This document shows positions 31,601 to 46,600 of a stretch of DNA of 64,000 nt, one piece after another. Within the stretch, counting starts at the first letter, position 1. Every line of letters starts with the position of its first letter. Below the pieces are notes generated by a model that did no database searches, had not been told where the DNA came from, and saw only the letters and a program-made list of their open reading frames with translations. The stretch is from Pelagimonas sp. (GTDB lineage: Bacteria; Pseudomonadota; Alphaproteobacteria; Rhodobacterales; Rhodobacteraceae), in NCBI GenBank assembly GCA_025210455.1, contig JAOARQ010000047.1, positions 62,001 through 126,000 of the forward strand, read 5' to 3'. A program made the translations under genes and the position numbers.

Positions 31601-34600
31601 TGGATGAAGGCCCAGATCTGGGTGGTGATTTTGGCGGCGACCTCGGCGGAGACTTTGGCGAAGAAGGCCCGGGTGGCGCGCCCGCCATCGCCGAGGTGCA
31701 TTTCCTGGCAGATGGCACCATCCTGACCAGCGCGGATCTGATGGCCATGGCCACAGATCATGTGATCACCGCTTTGGGTGGCGATGCGGTCGCGGACACA
31801 TTGGCCAGTGCGGCGCAGGGGCAGGTGATCTCTGGGCTGGGGGGCGATGACCAGCTGGACGGGCAGGGGCTGAATGCCACGCTTTTGGGGAATGGCGGCG
31901 ATGATCTGCTGATCAGCACGGGCGGTGGCCGGGCGCTGCTGAACGGCGGCGATGGGGATGATACCTATCGTGTCACTGGCGATTTTGATCTGGTTGAGCT
32001 GCGCAGCAGTGATGAGACTGGCAATACGCTGGATCTGAGCAGCTTTGCCTCGACTGATTTCGTTGCGGAATATGACAGCAATTACAACGCGCAGCTGTCG
32101 CAGGTCGGGGGCGAAGGGCGCATCCGGTTCGACTATCGCGCGGTGAACAGCATCACCTTTTCAGATGTGACCTGGGATTGGGATGATTTTGAAACAGCTG
32201 CGAATGGCACTGCACAGCGCGGGGCATTTGTCACCGGCAGCGCAGGGTCGGTGCTGACGGGGTCGGCGTTTGATGATCAGCTATCAGGCTATTCCGCCAG
32301 TGAACTGCTGGAAGGCTTGGCCGGGTCTGACAATCTTTATGGCGGCAATGGCGATGATACGCTGCGCGGCGGCGCGGGGCATGACCAGCTGGAAGGCGCG
32401 CGTGGCAATGACACCTATGAATTTGACGCGGGTTTTGGCCATGATCGGCTGATCCTGAGCACCCATAGCGCTGATCAGGATATCATCCGCTTTGGCGCGA
32501 CAATCCTGCCAGCGCAGGTGCAGGTGATCAGCCTTGGCGGCGATCTGCTGCTGTCAGTGGATGGTGGGCAAAGCACCCTGCGACTGGTGAACCCGCAGGG
32601 GTCAACCGGTACGCCGATCGCGCAGGTGATCTTTACCGATGGCACGATCTGGAGCCCGCAGGATCTGGCGAGCATGGCTGTGGCTGGCCCGGCAGCCCTG
32701 AATGGAACTGCTGTGGATGACAGCCTGACAGGGGGGGCTGGCCCCGATCTGCTGCAAGGGGGCGCAGGCGCGGATACGCTGATTGGCGGTGTGGGTCAGG
32801 ATACCCTGCAAGGGGGGGCTGGGCTGGATCATCTGACCGGTGGTGCCGGGGATGATACCCTGCGCGATCACGATGGCGGAGCGCTGTTCCACTTCTCGGC
32901 GGGCTTTGGTCAGGATGCGATTGATGCGCAGCGCGCAGGCAGTGCGATTGTCTTTGACGCCACCATTATGCCCGCCGATCTGCAGGTCGAAAGCCGCTAT
33001 CTGGGTGGGCCGATCATCTTGCAGGTGATTGGCAGCCCGGATCGCATCACCCTGGAATGGGGCAGTGATCAGGGTGTGGCTGAGGTGCGCTTTGCGGATG
33101 GCACCATCTGGAGCGCGACTGATCTGGAAGCCATGGTCAGCATCGTGCCGGGCACCTCGATATCAGGGGACAACCCACCGATGCCGCAAGGTGGGGTGGG
33201 TGATGATACGCTGACAGGCAATTCAGGTGCCAATTCTCTGATTGGGCAGGGGGGCAATGACAGCCTGAATGGCGAATATGGCGATGATACCCTTGTAGGC
33301 GGGGCTGGCGACGATCAGCTGAATGGTGGTCGCGGCGATGATGCCTATCACTTCTCAGCGGGTTTTGGGCAGGATGTGATCCTTCACACCGGAAGCTTTA
33401 GCGATGAGGATGCGATTGTCTTTGACGCGACAATCCCTGTGGGCGCGCTTGTGGTGGAACAAGCAGCAGGCAGCGATGATCTTGTGCTGCGCGTCGCAGG
33501 TACTGAGGATCGCGTGACCATCATCAATGGGGCGGTCTCGGGCTTTCTGCATGAGGTGCAATTTGCTGATGGCACGGTCTGGGATCGCGCGCAGTTGCTG
33601 GCGCAGGTCACAGTGCCTGCGGGTTCAGAGATCAACAGTTCGGTAGCGGATGAAACGCTGACCGGGGCGGCTCTGGATGATCACCTGCGCGGGCTGGGGG
33701 GTGATGATCTGATCACCGGGCAGGCCGGGCGGGATACGCTGGATGGCGGTGCGGGCAATGACACGATGCAGGGCGGCGCTGGCAATGATCTGCTGGTGGA
33801 TCCTTCGGGCGATGACACCTATCGTTTTGATCTGGGGGATGGCGTGGATCGCATTCTGGATCAGGCGGGTGCGGATCGGCTGGAGTTCGGGGCAGGTATT
33901 GCGCCGGGTGACATTTCTGTGGTGTCGCGCGGTGATGATCTGATCCTGCGGATCAATGGCACGCTTGATCGGGTGGAACTTCTGGGCGCAATCGGGCCCG
34001 ATGTGCGCACAACCGGGCAGGTGAGCTTTGCTGACGGCACGGTCTGGAGCTTTGCCGATGTGGTGGCGCGCCTTCTGGCGGGGGATGACAGCGCACAGGT
34101 GCTGCAAGGCACGGCGCTGGACGATACGATTCAGGGGCTTGGCGGGGATGATGACATCGCCGGTGCCCTTGGCGATGATAGCCTGCTGGGCGGCGCGGGA
34201 TCGGATACTCTGTCTGGTGGTGAAGGCGCTGATACGCTGGACGGCGGTGCCGGTGCCGATCTGCTGCAGGGCGGTGTTGGAAATGACACCTATCGCTTTG
34301 GGTTGGGTGACGGCAATGTGACCATCTCTGACAGCGAAGGCGTGGATCAGATTGTGCTGAACGCAGGCCTGCTGCCCGCAGCGCTTCAGGTCTTTGCGGT
34401 GGGGGATGATCTGCATCTGCCCGTCACCGGCAGCGAAGATCGTCTGATTTTGCAGGGCGTGCTGGCGGATGGCGCGGCTGAGATTGAGCAGCTTGTCTTT
34501 GCGGATGGCACCGTCTGGACCCATGCGCAGATGCTTGGCATGGCGGCGGCAAATGCCGCTGAAGACGATGTGATCACAGGTGACGACAGCGCCGAGACGA

Positions 34601-37600
34601 TTGCTTCGGGTCTTGGCGCAGATAGCGTCGACGCTGCGGGCGGGGCGGATTCCCTTGATGCGGGCGCTGGCGACGACACCCTTCAGGGTGGCGCTGAAAA
34701 TGATACCCTGCGCGGGGGCGCGGGCCGGGATTCATTGAACGATGTGTCCGGCGATGATCTGTACCTGTTCGACCTGGGCGATGGACAGGATGAGATCCGC
34801 GATGAAAGCGGTGTGGATGCGCTGCAACTCGGGGCGGGGATCGGCGTGGCTGATCTGGTTGTGACAGCGGCCAATGTCGATGATCTGCTGATCCGCATCG
34901 CGGGCACCGAAGATCGGTTTATGCTGCGCGGGGCGCTGTCAGACCCGGATCGTGTGATCGAAGAACTGCGGTTTGACAATGGCGATGTGCTGACATTTGC
35001 CGACCTGCTGGCGCTGATGCAGACCGCCACGGCAGCGGATGATCTGTTGATCGGCACCGATGGGGCCGAGACCCTGCTGGGGCAGGATGGCGATGATACC
35101 CTTGTGGCGCGTGACGGCGATGATCTGCTGCAGGGCGGTGCGGGTGCGGATCTGCTGCAAGCCGGTTTGGGGCAGGATACGCTAGCTGGTGGCACTGGCC
35201 CTGACACGCTGCAAGGGGGCGCGGGTGACGACACCTATCGTTTTGGCAGCGGTGACGGTCAGGTGCAGATTGACGATAGCTTTGGCATGGATCGGCTGGA
35301 ACTAAGCGCGCCGATTGCCCCCGGTGACATCGTGGTGCGCCGTCAGGGCGATGACATCGAATTGCGTCTGCCGGGCGAAGACCGTCTGACACTGCTGGAT
35401 GCCATGGGCACTGGCGCGATTGAGACCATCGCCTTTGCAGATGGTACCATCTGGGATCAGGCTGAACTGCTGCGGCAGGCGACCTCTGGCACCACAGGCG
35501 ATGACAGCTATCAGGGCACCGATGGGGCGGATGAGCTGATCGGGCTGGGCGGCGATGACACATTGCAAGGTGGTCTGGGCGCGGATCTGCTAAGCGGTGG
35601 CGCGGGCGCAGATGATCTGAGCGGCGGTGCCGATGCGGATACCCTGACAGGGGGGCAGGGCGCTGATACCCTGCGCGGGGGCACAGCGGATGACACCTAT
35701 CTGTTCAGCGCGGGCGACGGCGTGGATCTGATTGAGGATCAGGGGGATAGCGCCGGTGATGTGCTGCGGATCGAAGGCTATGCGCTTTCTGCGCTGCGCT
35801 TTTCGCGCACGGGCGATGATGGCGCAGATCTGACCATCCGCTTTGCGGGCAGCACGGATCGCATCACCGTGGCCGGGGCCTTTGCGGGCACGGCTGGTCG
35901 GATTGATACGATCGAAGTTGCGCAGGATGGCGCGGTGCTGGATTGGCCCGCGATTGAGGCACGGGTTCAGCCTGATCTGGGCGTGGATGGTCAGGCGCTC
36001 TATGGGGATGAGACTGACAATAACCTGACCGGCAGCGCCCTTGCGGATTACATCCAGGGTGGCGCGGGCGCGGATACGCTGTCAGGTGGCGCGGGTGACG
36101 ATATCTTTGGTGATCTGCTGGCAGACACATCGGTGGATCTGCTGACCGGTGGCGCAGGCCGCGATATTTATCGCTATCTGCCCAGTTTTGATGTGCCAGA
36201 TGATCTGGCCGAAGATGTGATTACTGATTTCACCGCCGGGGATACCGGAGATATTCTGCGGCTGGCCTCATCGGTGCCCAATCCCTTTGCCAGCGGCCAT
36301 CTGAGCCTGTCGCAGGATGGGGCGGATACGCTGGTGATGCTGATGCTGTCTGACGGCAGCAGCCGCTCTGTGCTGCGGTTGCTCAATGTTGACAAGGATC
36401 TGCTGACACCCGCGAACTTTGGCGGCATTTCTCTGGAACGTGAAGCCAGCGGTGTCAGTGATGATGACACTGGCAATGTGCTCAATGGCAGCCCGTCGCA
36501 GGATTTGATCTTTGGCAATGGGGGCGCGGATACGATCAGCGGCTATGCGGGGGCGGATTCTCTGGCTGGTGGCGCAGATGATGACCTGCTGTCTGGTGGC
36601 TTTGGCGATGATGCGCTGGCTGGCGAATCTGGGCATGATCACCTGTCGGGCGGTGCGGGCAATGACACGCTGTCAGGCGGCGCAGGCAATGATACCCTGC
36701 GCGGCGGCGATGATGACGCGCAATTCTCGGGTGATGATGTCTTCCGTGGCGGTGCCGGCGATGATGATCTGCAGGGCGGCGAAGAGGACGATCTCTATCT
36801 CTTTGGCGCATTTGATGGGCATGATCACCTGTCTGACACGGGCGGTGTGGACGCAATTCGCTTTGATACAGGGATCGCACCCGGTGATGTGCTGGTGGTG
36901 CAGATCGGTGAAGATCTGGAACTGCGGGTGCAGGGCGGCGACACCCGTATCCGTCTTACCGGGGCGCTGACAGATCCGATTGGCACAGATATCGAAGAGG
37001 TGCGTTTCGAAAGCGGTGAAATCTGGGATCGCACCGCGATGCTGACCCGCGCGATGGCGGCGACCGAAGGCGATGATGCACTGCAACTGCTGACAGGGGA
37101 GGTGCTGTCTGGGCAGGGTGGCAATGACACGCTGACCGGGCGTGATGCTGATGACACGATCATTGGCGGTGCAGGCGACGATCTGCTGCAAGGCGGTGCG
37201 GGCGCGGATACCTATCAGATTGCATTGAACGATGGTCAGGATGACATCGATGATGCGCTGGGGGCGAATATCATCGAATTTGGCGCCGGGATTGTGCCTG
37301 CTGATGTGACGCTGGTGCCGGGGCAGCCGACAATTGTTCTGCAGGTGGCGGGGGCCAATAACCGGATTGATACGGGCTATGCCCCGGATCCGGCGATGGC
37401 CTTGGCCGAGGTGCGCTTTGACGATGGCACCGTCTGGACCGCACAGATGCTGGTGGATATGGCGCTGGCGGCGACGGTGGGCGATGATGTTATCCATGGC
37501 AGTGGTGCTGGGGAAACTCTGGCCGGGCAGGCGGGTGATGATCACCTGCTGGCCCATGCGGGCGCGGATGATCTGCGCGGCGGCACAGGTGTTGACCTGC

Positions 37601-40600
37601 TGGAAGGTGGCACGGGGGATGACACCTATCACTTTGATCTGGGGGATGATCAGGATCGCATCTGGGATCAGGATGGTGATGATGTGCTGGTGCTGGGTGC
37701 GGGCATAACCGCAGCCGATATTCGCGTCAGCCAGAGCAGCGATGGATCTGCGATGATCCTGCACATCGGCGCAGATGGCGACAGGGTGCGGATCGAAGAT
37801 GCCCTTGGCAGAGGTCAGATCGAAACCCTGCGGTTTGAGGATGGCACCGAATGGGGCATGGCCGAACTGCTGGCGCGTGTGCCATCGAATCTGGATGACG
37901 CGATCTTTGGGGATGACACTGACAATCCGCTGGCAGGCGGGCTTGGCAATGATCGGATTTCTGGCGGCGCAGGCAATGATGCCTACCTGTTCACCGCTGG
38001 TGATGGTCGTGACATTCTGCGCGATCAGGCGCGATCCAGCGATGATACGCTGACGATTGTCGGCTATGGCGCCGAGGATCTGCGCTTTGTCCGGCTGGGC
38101 AGCGAAAGCCCGGATCTGGCGATCAAGTTTGTGGGCAGCGATGATCAGATCCTGATTGCGGATGGTCTGCGCACCAATGGCGCGGGTATTGAACGCATCA
38201 TCGTGCAAGATGATGGGACGGAATACACCATCGCTGATGTGCTGAACCTGATCAGTGATGCCCAGGCCAGTGATGGCGCGGATATCATCATTGGCACCGA
38301 TGGCGCAGATGATCTGAGCTCGGGTGCGGGCAATGATCTGATGGTGGGGCTGCGCGGCAATGACACCTTCCGCTATGGCATAGGGGATGGCGACGATCGG
38401 ATCGACGGGCTGGAAAGCGGCCGCAGCACAGTGATCCTGCGCGATTACACGCCTGATGATCTGCTGCGCGTCGAGCGCGCCGGGCCAGACAGTCTGGATC
38501 TGGTGCTGATGTTCGAAACCCTGGGCGACCGTCTGGTGATCAAAGACGCGCTGTCGCGGATAAATGGTCTTGGCCCGCGTGAACTGACGGTTGAATTCGC
38601 AGATGGAACGGTCTGGACCCGCGATGACATGCGTGCCCGCGTGATTGCAGATGTGTCCGGGGACGGGGCGGAATCCGTCTATGGCTTTGACGGAGATGAT
38701 CTGATTGATCTGACTCCGGGCGATGATCAGATCGAAGGTGGCGCGGGGGCAGATACCTATCTGTTCAGCGCGGGTGATGGCCATGACTGGATCATTGATC
38801 GCGGCACCGAGGCAGGGGAAATCGATGTGCTGCGCCTGGAGGGGATTGACCCGAATGGCATCGGCATCAGCCGCCTGTTCCAGGGTAGCGACACGGTGCT
38901 GTTCGAATTTGCAGCTTCGCTGGGGGATAGTCTGACGGTGCTGGATGCGCTGTCGATGGATGGCACATCGGTGGAACAGTATGTCTTTGATGATGGCACC
39001 AGCTGGACGCGCGACCAGCTGGTGATCATGCTGGACAATACCACCCCGGTGGCGCTCGACGATGGCTTCTTTGCGGCCACCACCGGGCAGGAAATCGTGA
39101 TCCAGCTGTCGGATGTGCTGCGCAATGATTTTGACGCTGACGGCGATGCGCTGCGGTTGGTGTCGGTGGATGCCGATCCCGATGGGCAGGCCAGCATCGA
39201 CGGCGATGGCAATCTGCGCTTTACCTCGGTGGAGGGGTTCACCGGATCGACGACCATTCGCTATGTTATCACCGATGATCGCAATGCCTTTGCCGAGGCA
39301 CAGATCAATGTGAATGTGCGCCCGGTGGCGCTGGCGCAGGATGATCACGGCTTTACCGTGCTTGAGGATGAGTTCCTCACCATCCGGGTTGAGCGTCTGC
39401 TGTCAAACGATGCCGATGGCGACCGGATGATTGTTGGGCAGGTCTTTGATGCGGTGGGCGGGACAGTGTCGCTGTCCAGCGATGGCAATATCGCCTTTAC
39501 CCCGGATGACCATTTCAACGGGCCTGCGCGGTTCTCATATGCGGCGAATACACCCGAAGGGGGCCGCGCCGAGGCGGTGGTTTATATTGACGTCACCCCG
39601 GTGAATGACGCGCCGACGGCGCGCAATGACAGTGGCTTTACCGCGCTGGAAGATACGCCCTTTACCATTCAGGCGGCGGATCTGCTGAGCAATGACAGCG
39701 ATATTGACGGGGATGCTATGGTGCTGGCCTCGGTCACGCCCAACGAAGATCTGTTTGTTGTGCTGGATGCGCAGGGCAATGTGCATGTCACCCCGGCGGA
39801 AGACTTCTTTGGCACGGCAAGTTTCACTTACACAGTCACGGACAGTGGCGGGTTAAGCAGCACAGCCACGGCGCAGGTGACGGTGCTGGCGGATAATGAC
39901 GGCACCGATGCGCGCAATGACCGGATTGAAACCGATCAGTTCGGCGATGTGCTGCTGGAAGACAATCCGATCATCATCAGTCTGGATCGCCTGATCGCCA
40001 ATGACAGCCATGTGCTGGGCGAACTGTCACTCGCGCGGGTCTTTGGGGCGCAGGGCGGGCGTGTGCGCCTGCTGGACAACCAGACCGTTCTGTTTGAACC
40101 GCGGGATGACTTCAATGGTGAGGCGCGGTTCCAGTACACCATCGACGATGGTCAGGGCGGGCGTGATACGGCCACTGTGGTGCTGAACTATCAGCCCGTG
40201 AACGACCGGCCCGTTGCGCGTGATGATCGCTATCGCGATGAACAGCTGTCGCATATTCTGCGTGGTACGCAGGATACCGATCTGGTGATCCCGATCCTTG
40301 AGCTGCTGAAAAACGACTATGACGTCGAAGGCTATGCCGTCAGCTTTGAAACCGCGACGGGGGCCATCAATGGGGATCTGGTCGTCGAAAACGGCACCGT
40401 GATCTTTACCCCGGATGATGGGTTCTGGGGCGAAGCGACCTTTGGCTATTCCATCACCGATCCCGAAGGACTGGTGGATGGCGGTGTTGTCACCATGTAT
40501 TTTGACGCCACCAGTGATGCGCCGCCCGTGGCCATCAGCGATCAGGTGCTGATCCCCGAGGATATTCCAACCACGATCCAGATCAGCACGCTTTTAGCGA

Positions 40601-43600
40601 ATGACTGGGATGTGGACAATGACACGCTTCAGATCATCGGCTGGCGTCCGGTTGATCCGCTGTCGGATTTCCTGACCTTTGGTCTGGAAGCGGTGGGCGA
40701 CATGAATGGCACCATTGAGTTGGATCAGAATGGTGATTTCCTGTTCACACCGTTTATTGATGCCACACGGTCGTCGGGCTTTGTTTATCTGCTGTCAGAT
40801 GGCACAGGCCGCACCACCGAAGGCTTTGTCGATATTGAAATCGTTGCATCGAATGATGATCCGACGGTTGTGGAAGATCCGGGATTTGTGACACCGCTGG
40901 ATGTGCCCTTGGTCATTCGGATTTCCGATCTGCTGTTCAATGATTTCGACATTGAGCAGGTCGATACCGATGGGGATGGCACCAGTGATTTCGATTTGGA
41001 TGATCCTGATCGTCCGCGCCCGGAATTTGTTGGTGTTGATGCGATCTGGGATCCGGTTGAACTGGCGCAGGGCAATCGGGTCAGCGTGGGCAGTTTTGAG
41101 GTTGTCACCTTCCGGGGTGAACAGTTCCTCGTGGCGCGTTTTGCGCCTGGATATACCGGTCCGCTGACCATCGAATATCGCATCCGCGACGAAGAGGGTC
41201 TGGAAGACACAGGCTTTGCCTATGCTAATATCGCGGATTTCTACGGCCAAGAGCTGACCGGTACCCCACAGGTGGATTATCTGGAAGGCAATGATCTGGA
41301 CGAGCTGCTGCAAGGCTATCGCCGGGATGATTGGGTGGTGGCCAAAGGTGGCGATGACACCATTCACACCGGTCAGGGTGCCGACCTGATTGAAGCTGGC
41401 GCGGGTGATGATCTGATCAACGCCGGAGATGACGCCGATATCGTGCGTGGCGGCGCGGGCTTTGACATTCTGCAATTTGACGGGTCGAACACCGGTGTGC
41501 GCGCAGATCTGTCGACGCTGATCGGGCAGGGTGGCTTTGCGGAAGGCGATCGCTATCAGGATCTCGAGGGGTTCGAGGGCACCGCCTATAACGACACGCT
41601 GGGCGGCGACGATCATGCCAACCTGCTGTCTGGTGCGGCAGGTGCCGACCTGCTGCAAGGGCGCGGGGGCGCGGATACGCTTCAGGGCGGTCTGGGCAAT
41701 GACACCCTTTGGGGTGGGGCTGGTGCTGACAGTCTGACCGGTGGCGAAGGGCGCGATCTGGCCAGCTATGAGGGATCAGAGCAGGGGGTTGTGGTATCGC
41801 TGCGCAATGGCACCGCGCTTGGCGGTGATGCGACGGGCGATGTGCTGAGCGGTATCGAAAACCTCTCTGGCACGGATCATGACGATATGCTGGAAGGGGA
41901 CGGGGCGGACAATGCCCTGTCTGGCGGTCGCGGCGTGGACACGCTGCGTGGCGGCGATGGGGATGACACCCTGTCTGGTGGGCGCGGTGCCGATCTGCTG
42001 CAAGGGGGCGCGGGCCTTGATGTGGCGGATTATACCCTGTCGGAAACCGGCATTGCCATTGATTTGCAGGCCGGCACAGCCACTGGCGGCGATGCTGCGG
42101 GCGATGTGCTGGAAGACATCGAGATCATTCAGGCCAGCTATCACAATGACACGCTGATGGGTGATGCGGATGACAACCGGTTCCGTGGCGGTCGAGGAGC
42201 CGATGTGATCGACGGGCGCGGGGGCTTTGACACCGCCGATTACGCCCGCGCAGACGAAGCCGTTGCGGTCAATCTGGAGACCGGGCAGGGCACCGCAGGC
42301 GAAGCACAGGGCGACAGCCTGACATCCATCGAGATGCTGATTGGCTCGGTGCATGATGACACCTTTGTGGGGTCGAGTGGCGAAGATGTCTTTGACGGTG
42401 GCTTTGGCGCAGATGAACTGCGTGGCGGGGCCGGGTCAGATGACTATCTGTTTGGCTTTGACAGCGGTGCAGATCAGATCATCGAACAGGGTGCGATGGC
42501 TGATACTGACCGTGTTGTCATGGGTGCGGGGATCGCGGCGAAAGATGTTTCGCTGCTGCGTCAAGGCGATGATCTGTTCATCGAACTGGAACGCGACGAT
42601 GGCTATCTGATTGATACAGTGACGGTGCAGGGGCATTTCCTGGGCGAAGAGACCGGTATCGAAGCCATCACCTTTGAAGACGGCACTGTCTGGGATCGCA
42701 CTGGGATTTCTGCAGGGCTGCGCGATGGGCGCTTTAATGCGCTGGATGATGTGTACCGCTTTGGCACCGAAGACGAAATCGCGCTGATTGATCCGGCGGA
42801 TCTGATCGCGAACGATGCCCAAAGCGGCATCGAAGATCTGCAACTGGTTTCGGTGCAAAATGCAGAACATGGTCAGGTCTGGATCACCGATGAGGGCATG
42901 ATTGCCTTTGAAGGGGTACAGGATCACTTTGGTGATGCCTTCTTTGCCTATACGGTGCGCGATCCGCTGGGCCGTGAAAGCACCGCCCGCGTCGAAGTGA
43001 ACCTGAGCCCGGTCAATGATGCGCCTGTGGCGGTAGATGATGCGCTGGTCTACGGTGTTGAAGACGAACCGCTGCGCATCCGTCTGGAAACGCTTTTGGC
43101 CAATGATTACGATGTCGATGGTGACAATGCGCTGGAAGGGTTGCGGATCGTCTCGGCCATGCCGCTGACGGATGCCGATGGCGATGATCTACGGTCTTAT
43201 GAGGATAAGAAAAACTATGATGGTCCGGCCACCGATGTGACCTGGAAGCTGGACGGGCAATATATCGAATTGCTCAGCCGCCCGGATCACTTTGGCTTTG
43301 CCGGGTTCCGCTATGTGTTGCAGGACAATGACGGCGCGCAATCAACCGCTGACGTTGAAATATATCTGGCCCCTGTCAATGATGCCCCGCGCATCAAAGA
43401 CCGCGCGGTCTGGGCCAAGCTGGAGGAAACCACCACCTTCACCGTCGATCAGTTGATGCAGAAGGTTTATGATGTCGAAGGCGATGGCTTTACCTTTGTC
43501 GGGCTGCATCTGGGGGCGGATGGTAATGCCTCGACCAATGGGGTTGAAACCTATGATCCGCTGACTGGCGAGATCGGCTTTACCCCCTATCAATTGGGGG

Positions 43601-46600
43601 CGGCTTCCATTGCCTTTGATGTGATTGATGATCGCGGGGCCGAGGCAACGCTTGAGTTCAATATTCAGGTGCGCCCGCAGAATCTGGGGCCGGATGCGCG
43701 GGATGACAACGGCATTCGCATGTTGCAAGACGGGCTGCTGGTGATTGATCCGGCGGATTTGCTGGCTAATGACACCGATCCTGATGGCGATGCTCTGATC
43801 TTTGACAGCGTCTATCGCTTTGCGGAAAACGGCAAGGTGCGGGTGAATGATGATGGTCTGATCGAATTCGCCGCCCGCCCGAATTACAACGGCGCGGCCA
43901 GCTTTGAATATACGGTCTCTGACGGCAGGGGCGGCACCGATACGGCGGTGGTGAATCTGACCATTCTGCCGGTGAACTCTGGGCCAGAGCTGCGTAATGA
44001 TGTGGTCTTTGGTCAGGAAGATGGGCCTCTGTACGTGATCCCCGCCGAAGCCTTTGGCGATGATCGCGATGCTGAGGGCGATGTGATCTTTTTCGATGGG
44101 GTCGCGTTGCAGGGGCAGTTGGAAAAACGTTTCCTGTCAGCGGAGTACACTCTGCGGGCCACATCAGCGAATAACACCGATCTGCCGGATTGGCTGGTGT
44201 TTGATGAAACAACCCTGACCTTTACCGGCACCGCCCCCGCTGAGTGGCAAGGTGCGCTGGAAGTGGCTGTCTTTGTCAGCGATCCGGTCAGCGGTGCAGT
44301 GCATCCTTTCCGCTTTGTCTTTGAAGCGGATCGGGTGACGGACGATCTGCCCAGTGGCATTTCAGTGCATGATGCAGTGCTGGGCGGGTTCGAACTGCGG
44401 CAGGATTATAGTTGGTCGCTGGGGCAGGGCGATGATATCGCACGTTTTGATATCTCGGCTGGCAGCTTTGAGGCGGAAACCGCAGCGGGCCGTCCGCTGC
44501 CATCCTGGCTGGTCTATGATGCGCAGACGCGCAGCCTGGCGATCTCTGAATTCGGTGTCGAAGCTGGCGATACCGCGGAACGGGTGCGTATTACCTTTAC
44601 CCCTGACGCAAAACCGGACCTGCCTGAGAATACGTTCTATGCCACAGATCGCGGCTTTGCGCTTGAGTTCATGATAGACCCGGCTGATCCGCAACTGGCG
44701 CTGATCAATTCGATCCTTGCCGGGGATCCTGCGCTTGCGGGGGCGGGTGTTCTGGGGCTGGATCTGACAGGTGCAACGCTTACCGCGCTGCGCGAAAGCA
44801 CCGCGCCACTGGACAGCTGGCTAAGTTTTGATGCTGATACACTGACGTTCTCGGGCACGCCGCCTTCCCACTATGTGGGGGCTGTGCCAGTGCGTCTGGA
44901 TCTGACGGGCGCTGGCTGGCCAGACATGTCGATCATCACCGAAGCGGTGGTGGATGAGACCTATACCGTGATTGCGCCGGGCAATTCCTCCCCCTTCCGG
45001 GTGGAAGATCAGGCCGAACGGATTGATCTGAGCGCGCCCGAAGATTTCAACGGGGCGGTGGCCTTTACCTATGACGCCCGCGATGAAAAGGGCGGCACCT
45101 CGGATGAATCGGCCAGCATTGTCTTTAATGTCACTGCCACCCGCGAAGCACCGGTGGCGCATCAGGATCTGGTGGCGCTGTTTGAAGGGGGGCAGATCAG
45201 CTTTGCCCTGCGCGATCTTTTGGAAAACGATCGTGATGACGATGGCGACTGGCTGCGGATCACGGATATCAGCGATGCGGGTTACGGTGCGCTAACTGTG
45301 GAACTTGGCCAGATGGTGGTGAACGCGCCGGGTGATCTGGTGTCGCTGTCCGGTGGCAGCTGGTCTGCGACACTGGCAGATAGATCGGATCTGCCGGATT
45401 GGATGCAGATTGATGCCACGAGCGGTGCTGTCACCGCGATCATTCCGCTGGATGTGCGCGGCAGTTATGACATTCGCTTTTTCAACAGTGACGGCGTGCA
45501 AAGCCAGTCTGCTGAGGTGCGCGCCAGCTTTGATGGCAATGCCGGGGCGGTGGTGCATTACGTGCCGGACGCAGGGTTCCACGGCGAAGACATCGTGACC
45601 TATACCCTGACCGATGATGCCGAGGGGGTGGTCAGCGGACAGGTGGTGCTGGATGTGGCGTCGCTGCTGGATCCGCCACTTGCCGAGCTGGACCAGCTGA
45701 CCATGTTCGAAGACAGCAGCCTCACCTTTGATCCGGCAGATCTGCTGGCCAATGATAGCGATGTGGATGGCGACCCGATCCGCTTTGTTTCGGTGCAGGA
45801 TGCGGAACATGGTCAGGTCAGCTTTGACGGGACGCAGATCACCTTTACGCCTGATGCGAACTTTAGCGGCACGGCGCGCTTTACCTATACGGTCAGCGAT
45901 GATCGTCACGGCACCAGCACCGGTGAGGTTGAAGTCAATGTGATTTCAACCAATCAGCGCCCCGAAGCGGTAACAGATGTGATTTCTGTTCAGGAAGACA
46001 CGCCCTACGAATTTACCCTGGCGGATCTGCTGGCCAATGATGTGGATGCAGATGGGGATGCGATCAGCTTTGTATCTTTGCGTGACAAAGCATCCGGCGG
46101 GCGTATTCTGGAATTGCCCGATGGGCGCTATCAGTTTGTGCCTGACGAAAACGTCACCGGTGAGGTGAGCTTCCGCTACATGATCACTGACGGGCGTGCG
46201 CGTGATTGGGGCACTGTCACCTTTGATGTGCAGCCGGTGAATGACGCGCCGATTGCCAACCCGGATGGGCATTTCCTGGGGGAGCAGGATACGGCCTTTA
46301 GGATTGATTTCGCAGATCTTCTGTTCAATGACCGCGATGTAGAGGGCGATAGCTTTCAGATTGTCGAAGTCTTTGACGCAGACAATGGCACCGTCTGGCA
46401 AGATGGCAATGCGGCGATGTTCCAGGGCCGGGATGGATATTTTGGTGATGGTGGCTTCCACTACCGTGTGACCGATGAACATGGCGCGACCAGCATTGGC
46501 TATGCCTCGGTTCTGGTTCTGCCGCAGTTTGATGTGCCGGTGGCTGTTTCGGATGCGGGCTATGAGATGCTGGAAGACAGCTTCCTTGATCTTGATCCGC

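Larger units (their letters stand above)
23560..39040 (+). repeat. Array of about 34 RTX plus haemolysin-related modules
   Basis: Each module, usually 100-150 residues, has two to six RTX nonapeptides, then Y-x-F-x-x-G-x-G-x-D, then a beta-rich part with F/L-G-A-G, DL and a closing F-x-D-G-T-x-W/L-x-x-x-x-L. Modules are clearly related but diverged in sequence; I see no long identical tracts, so the array looks old rather than freshly duplicated. Confidence 0.85.
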
